Positions 52,300-63,636 of a DNA stretch of 64,000 bases are shown piece after piece. This DNA is from Chiridota heheva (Eukaryota; Echinodermata; Holothuroidea; Apodida; Chiridotidae), in NCBI GenBank assembly GCA_020152595.1, contig JAIGNY010004486.1, positions 1,416,001 to 1,480,000 of the forward strand, in the 5' to 3' direction. The notes beneath the pieces were generated by a model. The model was not told the DNA's origin, made no database searches, and saw only the letters and a list, made by a program, of their open reading frames with translations. The position numbers were made by a program, and so were the translations under genes. Positions within the stretch are counted from its first letter, which is position 1. Each line of letters begins with the position of its first letter.

Positions 52300-53018
52300 A
52301 TTCATTTGCAATTGAATGACAAGAATTGTATGTCTTTATACAGGATGTGATACCAAGTCTTTTTGGAGAAAAAAAAAGGAAATTACTTTCACTGGTTATT
52401 TTTCGAAGATTGTTATAGGTATTTATACCTAGTAATTAATTAACTTGAGGGTTCATATTGAACACTTTTAAACATATTTGGAAGTTTTAGTGAGATGTAA
52501 GGTATAAAAACATCAATACTGCAGGTTTACCGCATTTTCGACCACTTTCTTATTAGAATTATCAACATTTCCATGGAGAAAACTTCTAAACAGCAATAAG
52601 AAAAAGGCCACTTGAAATTTTGTGATTTAATACAGCCAAATAGATTTTCAGTTATTAATAAAGACCAATATGTAGCATGCACATATGGCTGATGAAATAT
52701 ATCAAAAACCATGTACATAGAAAAAACCATGTATTGTGGGTGGTCATTCATTATCCTGTGCTAAATGCATGAGTACATCAAACCATGCACAAACATTAAT
52801 GTTTTGGCAGTTTTTAAAATTTCCATTGTTCTGGCGCGATGTACAATATGCAAATTTGTAAATGATGCGCCATAATACTACACATGTTCATATTTTCATG
52901 ATCTTAAACAAATTATTTCAATAGTATTTTTTCAAATTTTTTCCCCAAATTTTGGGATTGTTATTAAAAAATATATATGAATAAAATTTTTGTGATTGTT
53001 ATTAAAAAATATATATGA
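52300..53018. other. AT-rich sequence with no recognised feature
   Basis: No coding similarity. A 37-bp direct repeat (TTGTGATTGTTATTAAAAAA-TATATATGAATA type) lies at 52950-53022, next to the foldback element. Confidence 0.5.
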
Positions 53019-53236
53019 ATAGGGTTAATTCATAGTCCGCTATATTATAAATAGGGTTAAACGCTATATTTATGAATAGGGTTATTTCATAGATTTTCAG
53101 CACAGGGTAAAGCATAGAAACTGGTTGTAGTGATGATGCTGGACAAAGCTCTTGTGCATAGCTAAATCTCTGCCCAGCTTCTGTATGCATTATCCTATCC
53201 TGTGCTGATAACATAGCGCACTATGAATTAACCCTT
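53019..53236. mobile_element. Small foldback element (MITE-like)
   Basis: The outer arms are AGGGTTAATTCATAGTCCGC (about 53022) and its reverse complement GCGCACTATGAATTAACCCT (about 53215). Inner arms TTCAGCACAGGG (about 53096) and TCCTGTGCTGAT (about 53198) are also complementary. The total is about 215 bp, with no coding sequence. Confidence 0.6.
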
Positions 53237-53664
53237 TATTAATATGCAATAATTTTCTGAATATAAATGCTTCATTATGGCATGATGATTTTTGGACCTG
53301 AGCCATAATTAATGACTTTTGTGGAAAAGACAATCTCTTACATTTTCAAATATTGAAATCTAGGGACAAAATATTGAATTGATTTTGAATTCTGTTCTTG
53401 TTAATGCATGAAGTATTTGTGCATATTAAAACAACTCAATTGTTGGTCTGCTGTAACTAAGCAACTAAATATGCAAACAAATTCAAACTGCTCTACACAA
53501 TGTTTCTTTTACCAGAGATTTTGTTGACATTTGAACTTTTGTTTCTATGAAATTAATGGAAAGACTGCTCCAATTTCTTATGTACTTCTTTAAATTTCTT
53601 TTAATCTTTCACGTGATGAGAATGTATAGTGCACCTACTCTAGATCTTGATTGTGGCCGAGATA

Positions 53665-54395
53665 AACGGTTGGTAGCTTAATTGGTAGAGCACCCGCTTT
53701 CTAGTTGGGAGGTCATGCGATCGAATCCCGGCCGACTTAAACCAAAGACTTTTAAAATTTGGACCTGCTGCCCTCTTGGTTGGTTCTCAGCATTGAAGAG
53801 TGAAGCAGGGTAATAATACTATAGCCTTTGTGCCTCAAATTGTGGCAGCATGCTGTAGCTTTGTGCCATAAATTGTGGCAGCATGCTGCAGCTTTGTGCC
53901 ATAAATTGTGGCAGCATGCTGCAGCTTTGTGCCATAAGTTGTGGCAGCATGCTGCAGCTTTGTGCCATAAATTGTGGCAGCATGCTGCAGCTTTGTGCCA
54001 TAAATTGTGGCAGCATGCTGCAGCTTTGTGCCTCAAATTGTGGCAGCATGCTGCAGCTTTGTGCCATAAATTGTGGCAGCATGCTGCAGCTTTGTGCCTT
54101 GAATTGTGGCAGCATGCTGCAGCTTTGTGCCATAAATTGTGCAGCATGCTGCAGCTTTGTGCCATAAATTGTGGCAGCATTTGTGCCATAAATTGTGGCA
54201 GCATGCTGCAGCTTTGTGCCATAAATTGTGGCAGCATGCTGCAGCTTTGTGCCATAAATTGTGGCAGCATGCTGCAGCTTTGTGCCATAAATTGTGGCAG
54301 CATGCTGCAGCTTTGAGTTATGTTTGTTTGTAAAGCACTTTTAAATATACCTGCATAGAAAGGGCACTATATAATATCCTTGTATTATTATTGAT
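53665..54395 (+). mobile_element. tRNA-derived SINE expanded by a 33-bp array
   Basis: The head (53668-53740) is tRNA-like: GGTAGCTTAATTGGTAGAGC (A-box) and GCGATCGAATCCCGGCCGAC (B-box GATCGAATCCC). The anticodon arm does not pair properly, so it is a SINE promoter and not a tRNA gene. The body follows to 53820. The SINE end reappears after the array: TTGTAAAGCACTTTTAAATA, AAAGGGCACTATATAATATC and CTTGTATTATTATT. The element is outside TOP3A, downstream. Confidence 0.75.
53820..54318. repeat. Minisatellite, 33-bp unit, about 15 copies
   Basis: The unit is TTGTGCCATAAATTGTGGCA followed by GCATGCTGCAGCT. It contains the self-complementary GCAGCATGCTGC, so each unit can form a small hairpin. 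Two units are shortened (54136 and 54180). ORFs on both strands are artefacts. Confidence 0.95.
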
Positions 54396-54399
54396 ATAA

Positions 54400-54895
54400 G
54401 ATCCAAATAACATTTTGTCATCTTAAATCGCCAAATCATTCAAGTAATTGCAGTACATAAATAAAAATAATAATTTGCATAAAAGAAGAGAACATATAAT
54501 CCTCATACATCTGTACAATATAATTTATGCCTCAAATAGCTGTAACATGCCCAATGTTGTACAGGAAATGTTATTTTCATGATCTTTAGTGGGTAAATGT
54601 GGCCCCTATCCGTCTATAGATTTTTAAGTTTCAAAAAATGTGCAGGCATTTATCAAGAGTTTTGTGCTGAATACATTTGAAAGGGTATGTAATTAGCACT
54701 GATTACAATTTCAATAAGTTATGAAAATGGTTGATATTGAATATATATTTTTGTGTGTAAATATACCTGTATAAAATTATATTATATGACTGCTTTGCAA
54801 AATGGGAAAATGAAGAAAGAAAACCTATGGAGGTGTATGTGATTGTTGTTGTTCTTATTTTCTTGAGCGATAATGTAATCTTTTGAAATTACTTC
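54400..54895. other. AT-rich sequence with no recognised feature
   Basis: No gene or clear repeat is visible between the SINE and the DIRS-like element. Confidence 0.5.
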
Positions 54896-54897
54896 CA

Positions 54898-55035
54898 GGT
54901 TATACCCTACCTTCCATGCTATGAATATGCAATCTGGTCTAATGACCTGATTTTAACACACTTCAAACCGACCTTAAAAACGTATTTACCAGCCCAGCCC
55001 TGACCTCCATAATATTAATATCTCTACTAAGCCTC
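54898..55035 (+). repeat. Left inverted terminal repeat of the DIRS-like element
   Basis: It pairs with 58815-58950 in inverse orientation at roughly 85% identity by eye. The right end continues outward (CCCGTAAATATCCCCGCTAC) where the left end stops, so the left end seems to be truncated by about 40 bases. Confidence 0.75.
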
Positions 55036-56159
55036 ACTTCTTTTTAGCGCGTTGTTATCACAACATCGCTGAAACTGGTCAAAAATTGTCTTTCTACAAA
55101 TTTTAACCTTTCCTAACAATTTTCTCCTTTACAGCTCCTACCAGGCAGGTTTTTATGCTGTTTGGCCTTTTTCTGCTATCCTTTTCAAGTCTTCTGAGGT
55201 AAGACAAGGTGGCCATGGGATCGGGAAATTTTTCGGTCCGACTTGCAGGACTTTCACATTAAGCCTACACTAAGGATAGAGTGTTTTTGCTTCCATCCGT
55301 ATAAAACGGGTGGCTAGTTTGAGAGAGTCCCACTCTTGCGTCGGGTGTTTTTAGTTCCTATAGCACCAAGTGTGCCTGTTTAGGGGACTTTTTTCCCCTG
55401 GGTTGAAGTGTTTTTCACCCTCGGCCCGCCTTTCCACGAGGAGAACCTAGCAATATACTATGCATTGTATTAACATGTTAGGATATCTTCAGTACAGGTT
55501 CTTGTATGCATTAGGCCAACTACTTCTTTCGATGTTGGCGCATGCGTATTGGGTCGACGTCACCACAGGGTGTTCGAGGAGTAGGCTTCTTACAGCTCCA
55601 AGGAGCTACAGTTGTTACAAGAGAGCCTTTATTTTATTTAAAGTTACCAGTACATGTCGTGTGTTCGTTTCTCTTGCATATAATTAAGTTTTTAATTTAC
55701 AAGCTTGAGTTTTGGGGCGATAGAGTTACCTTGAAGGGGTCTCCCTGGCATCCTCTTTTCATCCTTATCTTCTTTTCTTTTTATTTCCAAAGACACCAGG
55801 TTACACAGTGGTTCGTGTTTTGCACACTACCCCTACGCGTTTAAAGAATTTATATTTTGTGCATTTTCTCAGGTTTTTAAAAATCTTCAGATAGTGATTT
55901 TACTGATAAAATTGTTTGATGTACTAAATTGCTGTGGCTTGCCATACTATGTTTAACGTCACCCGCAGACCTGTCTCACCCGCGTGAGGGTCGTAAGTAC
56001 ATCCCCTGTGGGGGAGCTTTGGTGTAAGTATATAGATTTTCTATATGTATATCTTTTATTTTTTCAAAATGCCAAGAGGCGATATAAGTCATTAGCGTCT
56101 CAGAGTTCCTGCTTGTGCCATGATCACCGACTCGACACTACTGAGCCGTGGAGGTCTGT

Positions 56160-56410
56160 GTTAGTAGTTTACTTTGTTAACTTTTACCTAATTCACCCCC
56201 TGGAGGCCTCTGACTTAATGCTACTGACTTGACAGGGCCAGGGGTACGGTCTATCGGACGTAAGTTACCTGAGTCTATTTTGATCAGCTAATTACTTTGT
56301 TAACTTTTACCTGATTCACCCCTGGACGTCTCTGACTCAACGCTGCTGAGTTGGCATGACCATGGGTGCAGTCTATCGGATGTTAGTTACCTGAATCTAT
56401 TTTGATCAGC
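56160..56410. repeat. Two-copy tandem duplication of about 125 bp inside the DIRS-like element
   Basis: TTACTTTGTTAACTTTTACC, TAATTCACCCCCTGGAGGCC and CTGAGTCTATTTTGATCAGC recur as TTACTTTGTTAACTTTTACC, TGATTCACCCCTGGACGTCT and CTGAATCTATTTTGATCAGC. Confidence 0.85.
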
Positions 56411-57239
56411 TAAGAGGCGTCCTAGATGTAACTTAAAATAAACCACTAGCGCCCTTTCTCGACGCTTCTGAGTTGGTGAGTCGTATATTGTTAGTGGGTA
56501 ACTCCTTTGTACACCGCTGTGGACCACGGTTCAGTGTAAGGACCGGTAGGGCCACAAAATGGTGGCGCTCAAAGAGGTAATAAGTGAGTTATAAGTAATT
56601 ATACAGCTTGCTGTTGAGCCATCACATCACTAATACAGGTCTGCACGGCTCCGGTGATCAGCTACGTACGGCCCGTGTTCATTGCTCCGTACCGGTCGTG
56701 ATGGCTCCGTACGGGTCCATTGCACGGCTCCGTGGCCAATGCTTAACGGGTCCATAGGGCTCCAGTGAACGGGTTCATAGGGCTCCAGAGTTTTGTAACG
56801 GGATAACGTACACCGTACGATAAACCCGGAAATAAACCCACTAGCTACGAAGCTACGTGGTCAAGTGATAAGTGACAATCTTCATTTTCTTTTTGTTTTT
56901 GGAGCCATTAGCTACGCAGTTCCGCGGTGGTGTGAACTGTCTCAGTAAGATTTTCCGCGTTGAACATTACAGTTTCACCATATTTTTCACCAGTATCATG
57001 GACATGGAGGACAGGTCCCCAAATTCCTCCGCTCTACACGTTTAGTTGGTAGCCACTCCCGTTTGGTGGTGGTGCGGACGCTCCCACTTGTTGTGAGGAA
57101 CGAAGTTTCCACCTGTCAGTGCTGACGGATGTGTCTTGGTCGAGGTAGAGGGCACATTTCATGTGACTCCCAATGACAGGAACTTGGGCAGGTACTTGGC
57201 CTATTTTACAGGCAGTATGCCGGGCATTTTTCACCTTTT

Positions 57240-57770
57240 ACTGCTAGTGCTGAGCAAAGCAGTTCAGATTTGCGCCGACTTTACACCACTGTTGTGATCT
57301 CTCTTTTTCAAACAGAGAGGAACAGGCTCCAAGAGTTTCTGGTATCCTTCCTCTCGTCTCGGTGCAGGACGAACTATGCCAGCCTGAAGGCAGCTCACCT
57401 CGGGCTACGAGAACATGATCACAGATCAATTGTCTCGCTTCAGTGGAACCCTCACATGATGGACGTGCTTCCCATAGGTGACCAGAGCGATCAGGACCTT
57501 ATTCGGTCTCCCAGACACAGGTCTGTCCGCGTCCATGGACGATCTCCTGACCCCCGGGTTTCGGAGTTGACGCATTTACTTTTCAAAGGGACTCACTATG
57601 TGAGTTACGTTTTCCACCTTTCACATTGGTACCGAGAGTGCTAAGCAAGGTGACGTACGACCGATAGCGCCCACTTGGCCCGGCCAACTGCGGTTCTCTC
57701 AGCTGCTCAAGCCTCTGGTCAGGGATGATTTTTGTCTCTTTCGCGGGCTCTGGCAAACTGCACCACAGTC
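57240..57770 (+). pseudogene. DIRS-like RT/RNase H C-terminal relic
   Basis: In one frame GYENMITDQLSRFSGTLT (about 57403-57456) matches the 'G.EN..AD.LSR' end of the RNase H domain in DIRS and Ty3-type elements. FGLPDTGLSASMDDLLTPGF (about 57501-57560) matches 'FG.P..DLFAS..N..LP.F', and IAPTWPGQLRFSQLLKPLVR (about 57666-57725) matches 'iaP.WP.q.W.p.Ll.LL.d'. Stops (TGA at 57454, TAG near 57475) and diverged catalytic neighbours show that it is dead. Confidence 0.65.
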
Positions 57771-58687
57771 CCAGAGCAGTTCGTTTTACTGTGTGGCCTT
57801 TGTCTGCCGATCCTTGGCGTACCAAGGCTTTTCTGAGTTGTTGTTCAACCCTCCCCCTCCCCATTTTTTTGGGGCCCTCTCTCAGACTCTGTTCAGTCAC
57901 GGGCTCTAGGATAGCTTGCAGCCATCCACAGAGGTTTTCCAGTTGGGTTGACAATTATGATTCGCGACCACTGGGAAGATACACAGAGATCTTATCGTAC
58001 TGTGTCACGAGACATTTTCCTCTGATGGGTCGTCCAGAAGCAATCTTTTAAAGTAGTCGACACTGTTCATGGAACAGCCGGGGTGTATGCACTCGGGTTC
58101 GCAGCATGGCCCCTTTCACACGATTTTTCTTGCCGCCGTTCGCGAAAATGCATACCCCAGTTTTTTTCCCCTGTTTTTGCCTGACTTACTTTACCAAGTT
58201 AGTGTTACTCCGCTAACTTTTGCTGTTATGAAGTTACTCGCTAACGATTTTTTCCTCGGTACTGGAATTCCTTAATTCGTTTAGCTACCACACGTTTCGT
58301 TCCCAATTGTATTTTACTAGCCGGTTCCGTCTCGTGGATGACCTCGGTGAGTTTTGTAGCATTATTGTGGACAATACTATGATCTTCATATTGTGTTCAA
58401 ACGCTCCTCTGGTTGGCATGTCTTACGAGTTTCTAACTCGGGTTTATGCGACATTTGCCTCAGTTACTGTTAACGAATAGTGCATTGTTTAGTTTGACTG
58501 TAACTAGAAGTGCTTTACTATTTTTGTAGTACTTCCCACTCAGAGGGCTTTTGTCCTTAAGAGAGTAAGGAATTTAGTCCTTTAAGTAGAATAACTCTAG
58601 CACGAGTTTTAGGAACCAGCCTTTAGAAAATTGAGCTTCGACCTGAACTCCCTTCCGTTTCTCGGATGCAATCTGATTGCATGTTTA

Positions 58688-58785
58688 TAGCATGGAAGGT
58701 AAGGTATAACTTGAAGTAAATTTACCCCGCTAAGCGTAGCGGAGATATTTACGAGAGGTATACTTACATTCCATGCATCCCGGCC
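58688..58785. repeat. Long imperfect hairpin (internal complementary region of the DIRS-like element)
   Basis: The left arm GCATGGAAGGTAAGGTATAA, then AGTAAATTTACCCCGCTA, pairs with the right arm TAGCGGAGATATTTACGAGA, then GGTATACTTACATTCCATGC. The arms are about 42 bases with a loop of about five (AGCG). The same arm sequence recurs at 58931-58975 in the right terminal repeat, with its own hairpin around CCCCGCTACGCTTAGTGGGG. Confidence 0.8.
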
Positions 58786-58989
58786 CGCCTCCTCTCGTTC
58801 AGGCCTCGGTGAAATGTTAAGTGAGGGTTTTTAGAGGTATTACGGAGGTCAGGGCTTGGCTGGTAACTATGTTTTTAAGGTCGTTTGAAGTGCGTTAGAA
58901 TCAGGTTATTGAACCAGATTGCATATTTATAGCATGGAAGGTAAGTATAACTCCCGTAAATATCCCCGCTACGCTTAGTGGGGTAGATA

Positions 58990-61900
58990 TAACTGATAGA
59001 TATGTTCTAATGGTGTCTTGTGATCAGATTTTACATCTGGCTTTCTTACATTCTACTCCCTGGCCAGCCTCAGGGCCCTCCCCTCCCAACAATCACCCAA
59101 ATAAAACATGGGGTTCAAATGTATTCCTGATTCTTAATAATACTCTTGATGCAAATTTATGTTTAAATTTATGTTTAAATGGCTGAAATATTGTTGATGA
59201 CATTGTCTTGCTGTCGAATCTTTACGGGCATCTATACAGACAGCCACGTGGCATGGGGCCAGGCTATAGGCCACACTTGAAATGGACCCCATAGGGGTCA
59301 TTAGTTTTAGGCTGCATAGGAAAACCATCAAATTTAGTTGAATTTTTATTCTTATTTAAAAACTCTTGCATCCCTGCTAATGAAACTCATAGAAATGGCG
59401 AGATACATTCCTTAACAATCCATTCCCTGCAAAAAATGTTCAAAAACACTCCAACTTAGGTGCAAAATTGAGACAAATTTGAAGCTATTCGGAAAGCCAT
59501 GTTAGACTTAAAACAGCCGCTGATTTGTTTTTGCAGCCTCCCATCAAATAAATTGAGATATTGATTAATAAATGATTAAAAAATGGTCAACATATTGTTG
59601 CAAAGATTTTTACCTCAAATTTCAGATTTGTTGATGATCAGATGCAAGTAGTGCGATTCAACTTGAATTTGGTAATAAAAAAAACAACTAGTTTCATTTT
59701 GAAGGCCTAAAAAAGTGTCGCAAATTGTCGCAAATTTCCTAAAAAGACGTCCTCACTTTTCGGTCTAGTGCTTTAAGTTTCTACCAATGTTCAGATTGTT
59801 GCTAAAAAGTTTGGGGAAATCTCCAATTTTCGGAAAATATCCATGTATTTTAGGGAAATTTCCGGGCATTTTGTCAATCTTCGGGCAGTTTTTTTCTTTT
59901 ATGTTTGGGCAGTACTTTCGTTTTTCTGAAATTGCCTTTAATTATCGGAAATTCTGCTCAATTTCGGAAACCATTTTCACAGTTTCCTCTCCTCCCTCTC
60001 CGTGCTTTCCCTAGGCTTCTGCCCCTCGCTCTTACACCACTCACTGCAGGCACCGCAATTTTCATAAGTGGTGCACTTTTGAATAGGGGAGCCAACATTT
60101 TGTGATGACATCCAGCAACACCCATGAAGTTCGAAACTTGGCACATAGAAACCTCTAGGAAATCGATGCAAGACTACAACAGTGACATGCTAAATGCATT
60201 TTCAACAGCCGGGGGAGAACCGTGGATGTTTTAAGTGTGTGTGAAAAAGAAAGGGGGGGGGGGGGTCACGTTACTACGTTTACCGACGATAGAGGTTTTC
60301 CCGAGATGTCGCAACTTGCCAAGATTCAAACATTTATGCAGCACACTGGTTTGTGTTAGTTGTGTTGACTAAATTTAGAGGAGTATGGCCCGGGGTCAGA
60401 GACATATAAAGCCTTGAGGGCAGGGGGAATTAACTTGAGAGTCTTTCACTAAGTTCCCGGTTGAATGCTTTCTACCCAGTTAGTGATAAATATGGAAAAA
60501 GAAAGATCAACAAAAAATGTAAGAATTAAGGGAAAATTGGTAAAATCATTGGATATTTTTGTCAAATTTGGCAACATTTACGTAAAATTGTAGTTCCTAA
60601 AAATCGACAAAAATGTTCACACTGAAAAATGAAAGGAATTTTCCAAAAATTGAAGCAAATTTTCCGATAATCTGATGATAGAGGCAGATCTCTTGATTTA
60701 ACAGCAACTTTTTAATGGAAGCTTATTTACCAGTGCATTTTTTCGGCTTATAGACCCGTAACTGGCAAATTGTGGAAGCTGTTGTCTCCCCCCTGAGAGG
60801 TGATCCTTCCTCGATATTAATGATTACAAAATAATGATTAGAAAACACATCTGAGACGTAAACCTAGATCCCAGCATTAAAAAAGTTGGTCCCCAAATCT
60901 CAGACTTCCCTAGTTGCTTCTTTTGCGTTTGGAAGTGTTGCGAATTCCGTTACAATGGCGCTCAAACGGGTGGGGCAGGTCTGGAGTGTATGCCCCACCA
61001 ATAATTTGGCCGACCATAGGTTTTTTAAGCCTCCTTTGTTATAATTATTATAAAGCGATGGTTTTCTTCAAAAAATGTTCAACATAGATCAAGGATTTTT
61101 AAGTGCCAAAAGCCGGGGTTGCATTTCATGGCACCAATTTTCAAAAATTGTCCACAAAATTTCTTAAACCTCTTGTCTTCTTGTCCCACCAAACTGAATC
61201 TCCTTCCGGCGCTTCGATCATATTATTCATTTTTTAATTTTCATTTCATAGTCCAATAATAAGTGTACATTTTTTTATTTTGATCCTGTTGATAATCGAC
61301 TGGAGATAAAAAAAATATTTTGTGCCCTCGGCCCCGCATTGATCAGAAGATTTTAATTCGTTTGGCACGTCACTTGCATATTTTAAAATAAAGGAGCCCG
61401 TGTGGTATGGTATAGAGGTTGTGAAAGTACCCCTCCCTCAAAATATTGAAAAGCTTCAAATACTGGCGAGCAATGGTTTTAAGTAAGAGGAAATTGTGTG
61501 AAAAAGCATCCCAAATTCTAAAACTACCTTTTCTATATATGTAACATGAATGTCATAAGATGTAACATGAGTGCCTTGCCGTGTTTAATAATTTACCGAC
61601 TAGACGTAAAGCGACAGATTTATCAAGAAGTGCCTTCAACCTCCGTATGCTTGCCAATGGTTTTTAAATGCATCTCCTGTTTGAAATATCTGTATGGAAC
61701 AGAATATTAGCCTTAGTGGGGGCAGCAAACACAAAGCTTGACCATGGGGCAAGAAACACAAACAATAATAGATGTACTGTCAATAATGGCAAGTGGTAAG
61801 AGTGAAAGAATATTGGATTTTTCAGTTTTGAAAATGTTAACAAGGGGGACTATTTAACAAGGGGCAGAGACATCGAAGATGTTTGAATCTGGGGTGGGGA

Positions 61901-63600
61901 GGGGGGGGGAGCACAAGGTCTGAGTGGCACTTAGCCAATTGTATTGGTCATGAATCGGAATATATTGAAATATTATCTAAATTAATGTGAAAAGCAAATA
62001 GCTTGGTTCTAATAATTATTCAGGAAGCCATCATTCTTTTGGTGAGAATTAATGTAACTCGGTATATCAGTATAGATTAGACCAGATGGCCCAAATTCTC
62101 GCCCAGTCTTCAGCGAGACAGTGGCAAGGGCCCCATTGTAAGGTTCCTCCAGAATCCAAATTAAAGGCGCCCTACGAGTGAAATTTTGCGTGATGTTTGT
62201 GTTACTTTCTTCAATCTGTCAATAAAAAGATTGATTATAAAGAAGGGACTTGGACATATTTTAATATTTGAAATAACACTTTTATTATTATTTTTCATCT
62301 CTGTCTGTCTGAAAAGGGGCACCTTTTAAACTTAACAAAGAAGATGGGAAGAAAGCACGTCAGTTTATGTCATGACAATCAGATAATAGCCCGGGTCAAA
62401 TAGTAAGTATTTCCCTACATGGCCCATTTCAAAGATGTCCCACTAATACAATTGGGGGTGGCTCGACACTCTAGAAAGACGCTGTTTGAGTTTTTGCAAC
62501 TTATAAGCTGGGAAAATTGTGAATTTCACAATTTTAGTCTTTTTAGGGAGATATTTTTGTTACTTTAAATTCTTTCATGAAATGATCAAATATGTAGACT
62601 TTGAAGACAATGTTTGAAAGGGTATGTTCCTTCCAGTGGCGTAATCGATGGAAGGTCAAGTGAAAGGGGGAGAGGGGTGGGGGGGGGGGGGACTTGACCC
62701 GTGGCGAAATTCCGAATATTAAATATAAGTAGCGAGATATACCAGTACACAATATTGTATACATATTAGGCCTATAGGGAAATTAACTGTGAAAGTAATT
62801 GATAAATATCGGCCAAAATTTGGTGATCACTTTCAGTTCAGACTTTTTTTCAGTTCAGACTTAGGAATTATTTTTCATTTTTAGGAGAATTGTAAAAACG
62901 TTTGATAAAATTACACAAATTTCTAATAATTTATACAAAAGATTCCAAAAATTTACAACATTTTCAGTTGCTAATTTTACCTACAACCGGGAAGGTGAAA
63001 TCATCCCCACCCCCGCTTCCTATAACGCCTCTGGGTACAGGCATTTGTTTATTTCCGTTTGACACCGAAAGCTGAATACGCCACTGGCTTCTTCTCTAAA
63101 AAGGCACTTTTCTTCTTTGAAACGGCACTCTTCTTTCTGAAGAAGGACACTTTTCTTTTTTTGAAAATGGAACTTTTCCTCTCTGAAAAAGGGGCACGCT
63201 CCTCCGGTTCCGCCGCCTATTACAAGGGGGACTGAATCCCTTATATATATATCCCCAAATACCCCTAAGTATTCCAAGCCAGAGGCGCTGGAACCAGGCC
63301 CGGAACCATAATTTTCCATTTTGTAGCCCGAAATTCAAACATCGTTCCAGCAGTCCAGTCGGCGCTCCTGTTTTCATTTTTGTGAGTCGCGGTTGCTGGT
63401 TTCTTGATCTGTTGATGGCCATGCTACGTTATGGACATAACAAAAATCCTATGATCTGAAAAAATAATGATAATAATAATTTACATAAGAAAAAGAACGT
63501 ATATGCCTCAAATGTTGTTAATTCCATGTTGTTTAGTGGATTTGTAAGCAATTTAGGTCAGACACCATTAATAAGTGTAGGAAACGATTTTAGGTAAAAT
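58990..63600. other. 4.6 kb without a recognisable gene
   Basis: I find no coding similarity on either strand. Notable are three G-rich tracts (60253-60265, 61891-61909, 62666-62691) and a short degenerate repeat at 63085-63200 (AAAGGCACTTTTCTTCTTTG-like, about 25 bp). Parts such as 60960-61220 and 63000-63090 ('gcgcctctgggtac', 'tacgccactgg') resemble dispersed repeats of marine invertebrates, but I cannot classify them. Confidence 0.5.
62653..62699. repeat. Hairpin with a G-rich loop
   Basis: GGTCAAGT (62653-62660) is complementary to ACTTGACC (62691-62698). The loop is purine-only, with G5, G4 and G13 runs (GGGGGAGAGGGGTGG...). Confidence 0.7.
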
Positions 63601-63636
63601 AACTCAGAAGTGGGCATATAGGCAGCGGGTGTTGGG

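Larger units (their letters stand above)
54898..58985 (+). mobile_element. Decayed DIRS-like (tyrosine-recombinase type) retroelement with inverted terminal repeats
   Basis: The left end (54898-55035: ACCTTCCATGCTATGAATAT, GCAATCTGGTCTAATGACCT, CAAACCGACCTTAAAAACGT) is the inverted copy of the right end (about 58815-58950: AGGTCGTTTGAAGTGCG, AACCAGATTGCATATTTATA, GCATGGAAGGTAAG). Just inside the right end lies a third, partial copy (about 58668-58710) that forms a hairpin. Inverted LTRs plus an internal complementary region near the right LTR are the hallmark of DIRS1-type elements, and the internal coding relic at 57.2-57.8 kb fits that group. I could not recognise the tyrosine recombinase, and the frames are broken. 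Confidence 0.65.

Noticed and set aside
53668..53740. Functional tRNA gene
   Set aside because: The A- and B-boxes are present, but the anticodon stem and acceptor pairing are poor and a SINE body and tail follow.
59787..60171. Small overlapping ORFs on both strands
   Set aside because: Low-complexity F/G/S- or R/E-rich translations with no motif, conserved start or splice context.
63020..63422. Minus-strand ORFs with FQKKKSVLLQKEECRFKEEK
   Set aside because: They come from a degenerate repeat of about 25 bp in an otherwise repeat-like region; no family is recognised.
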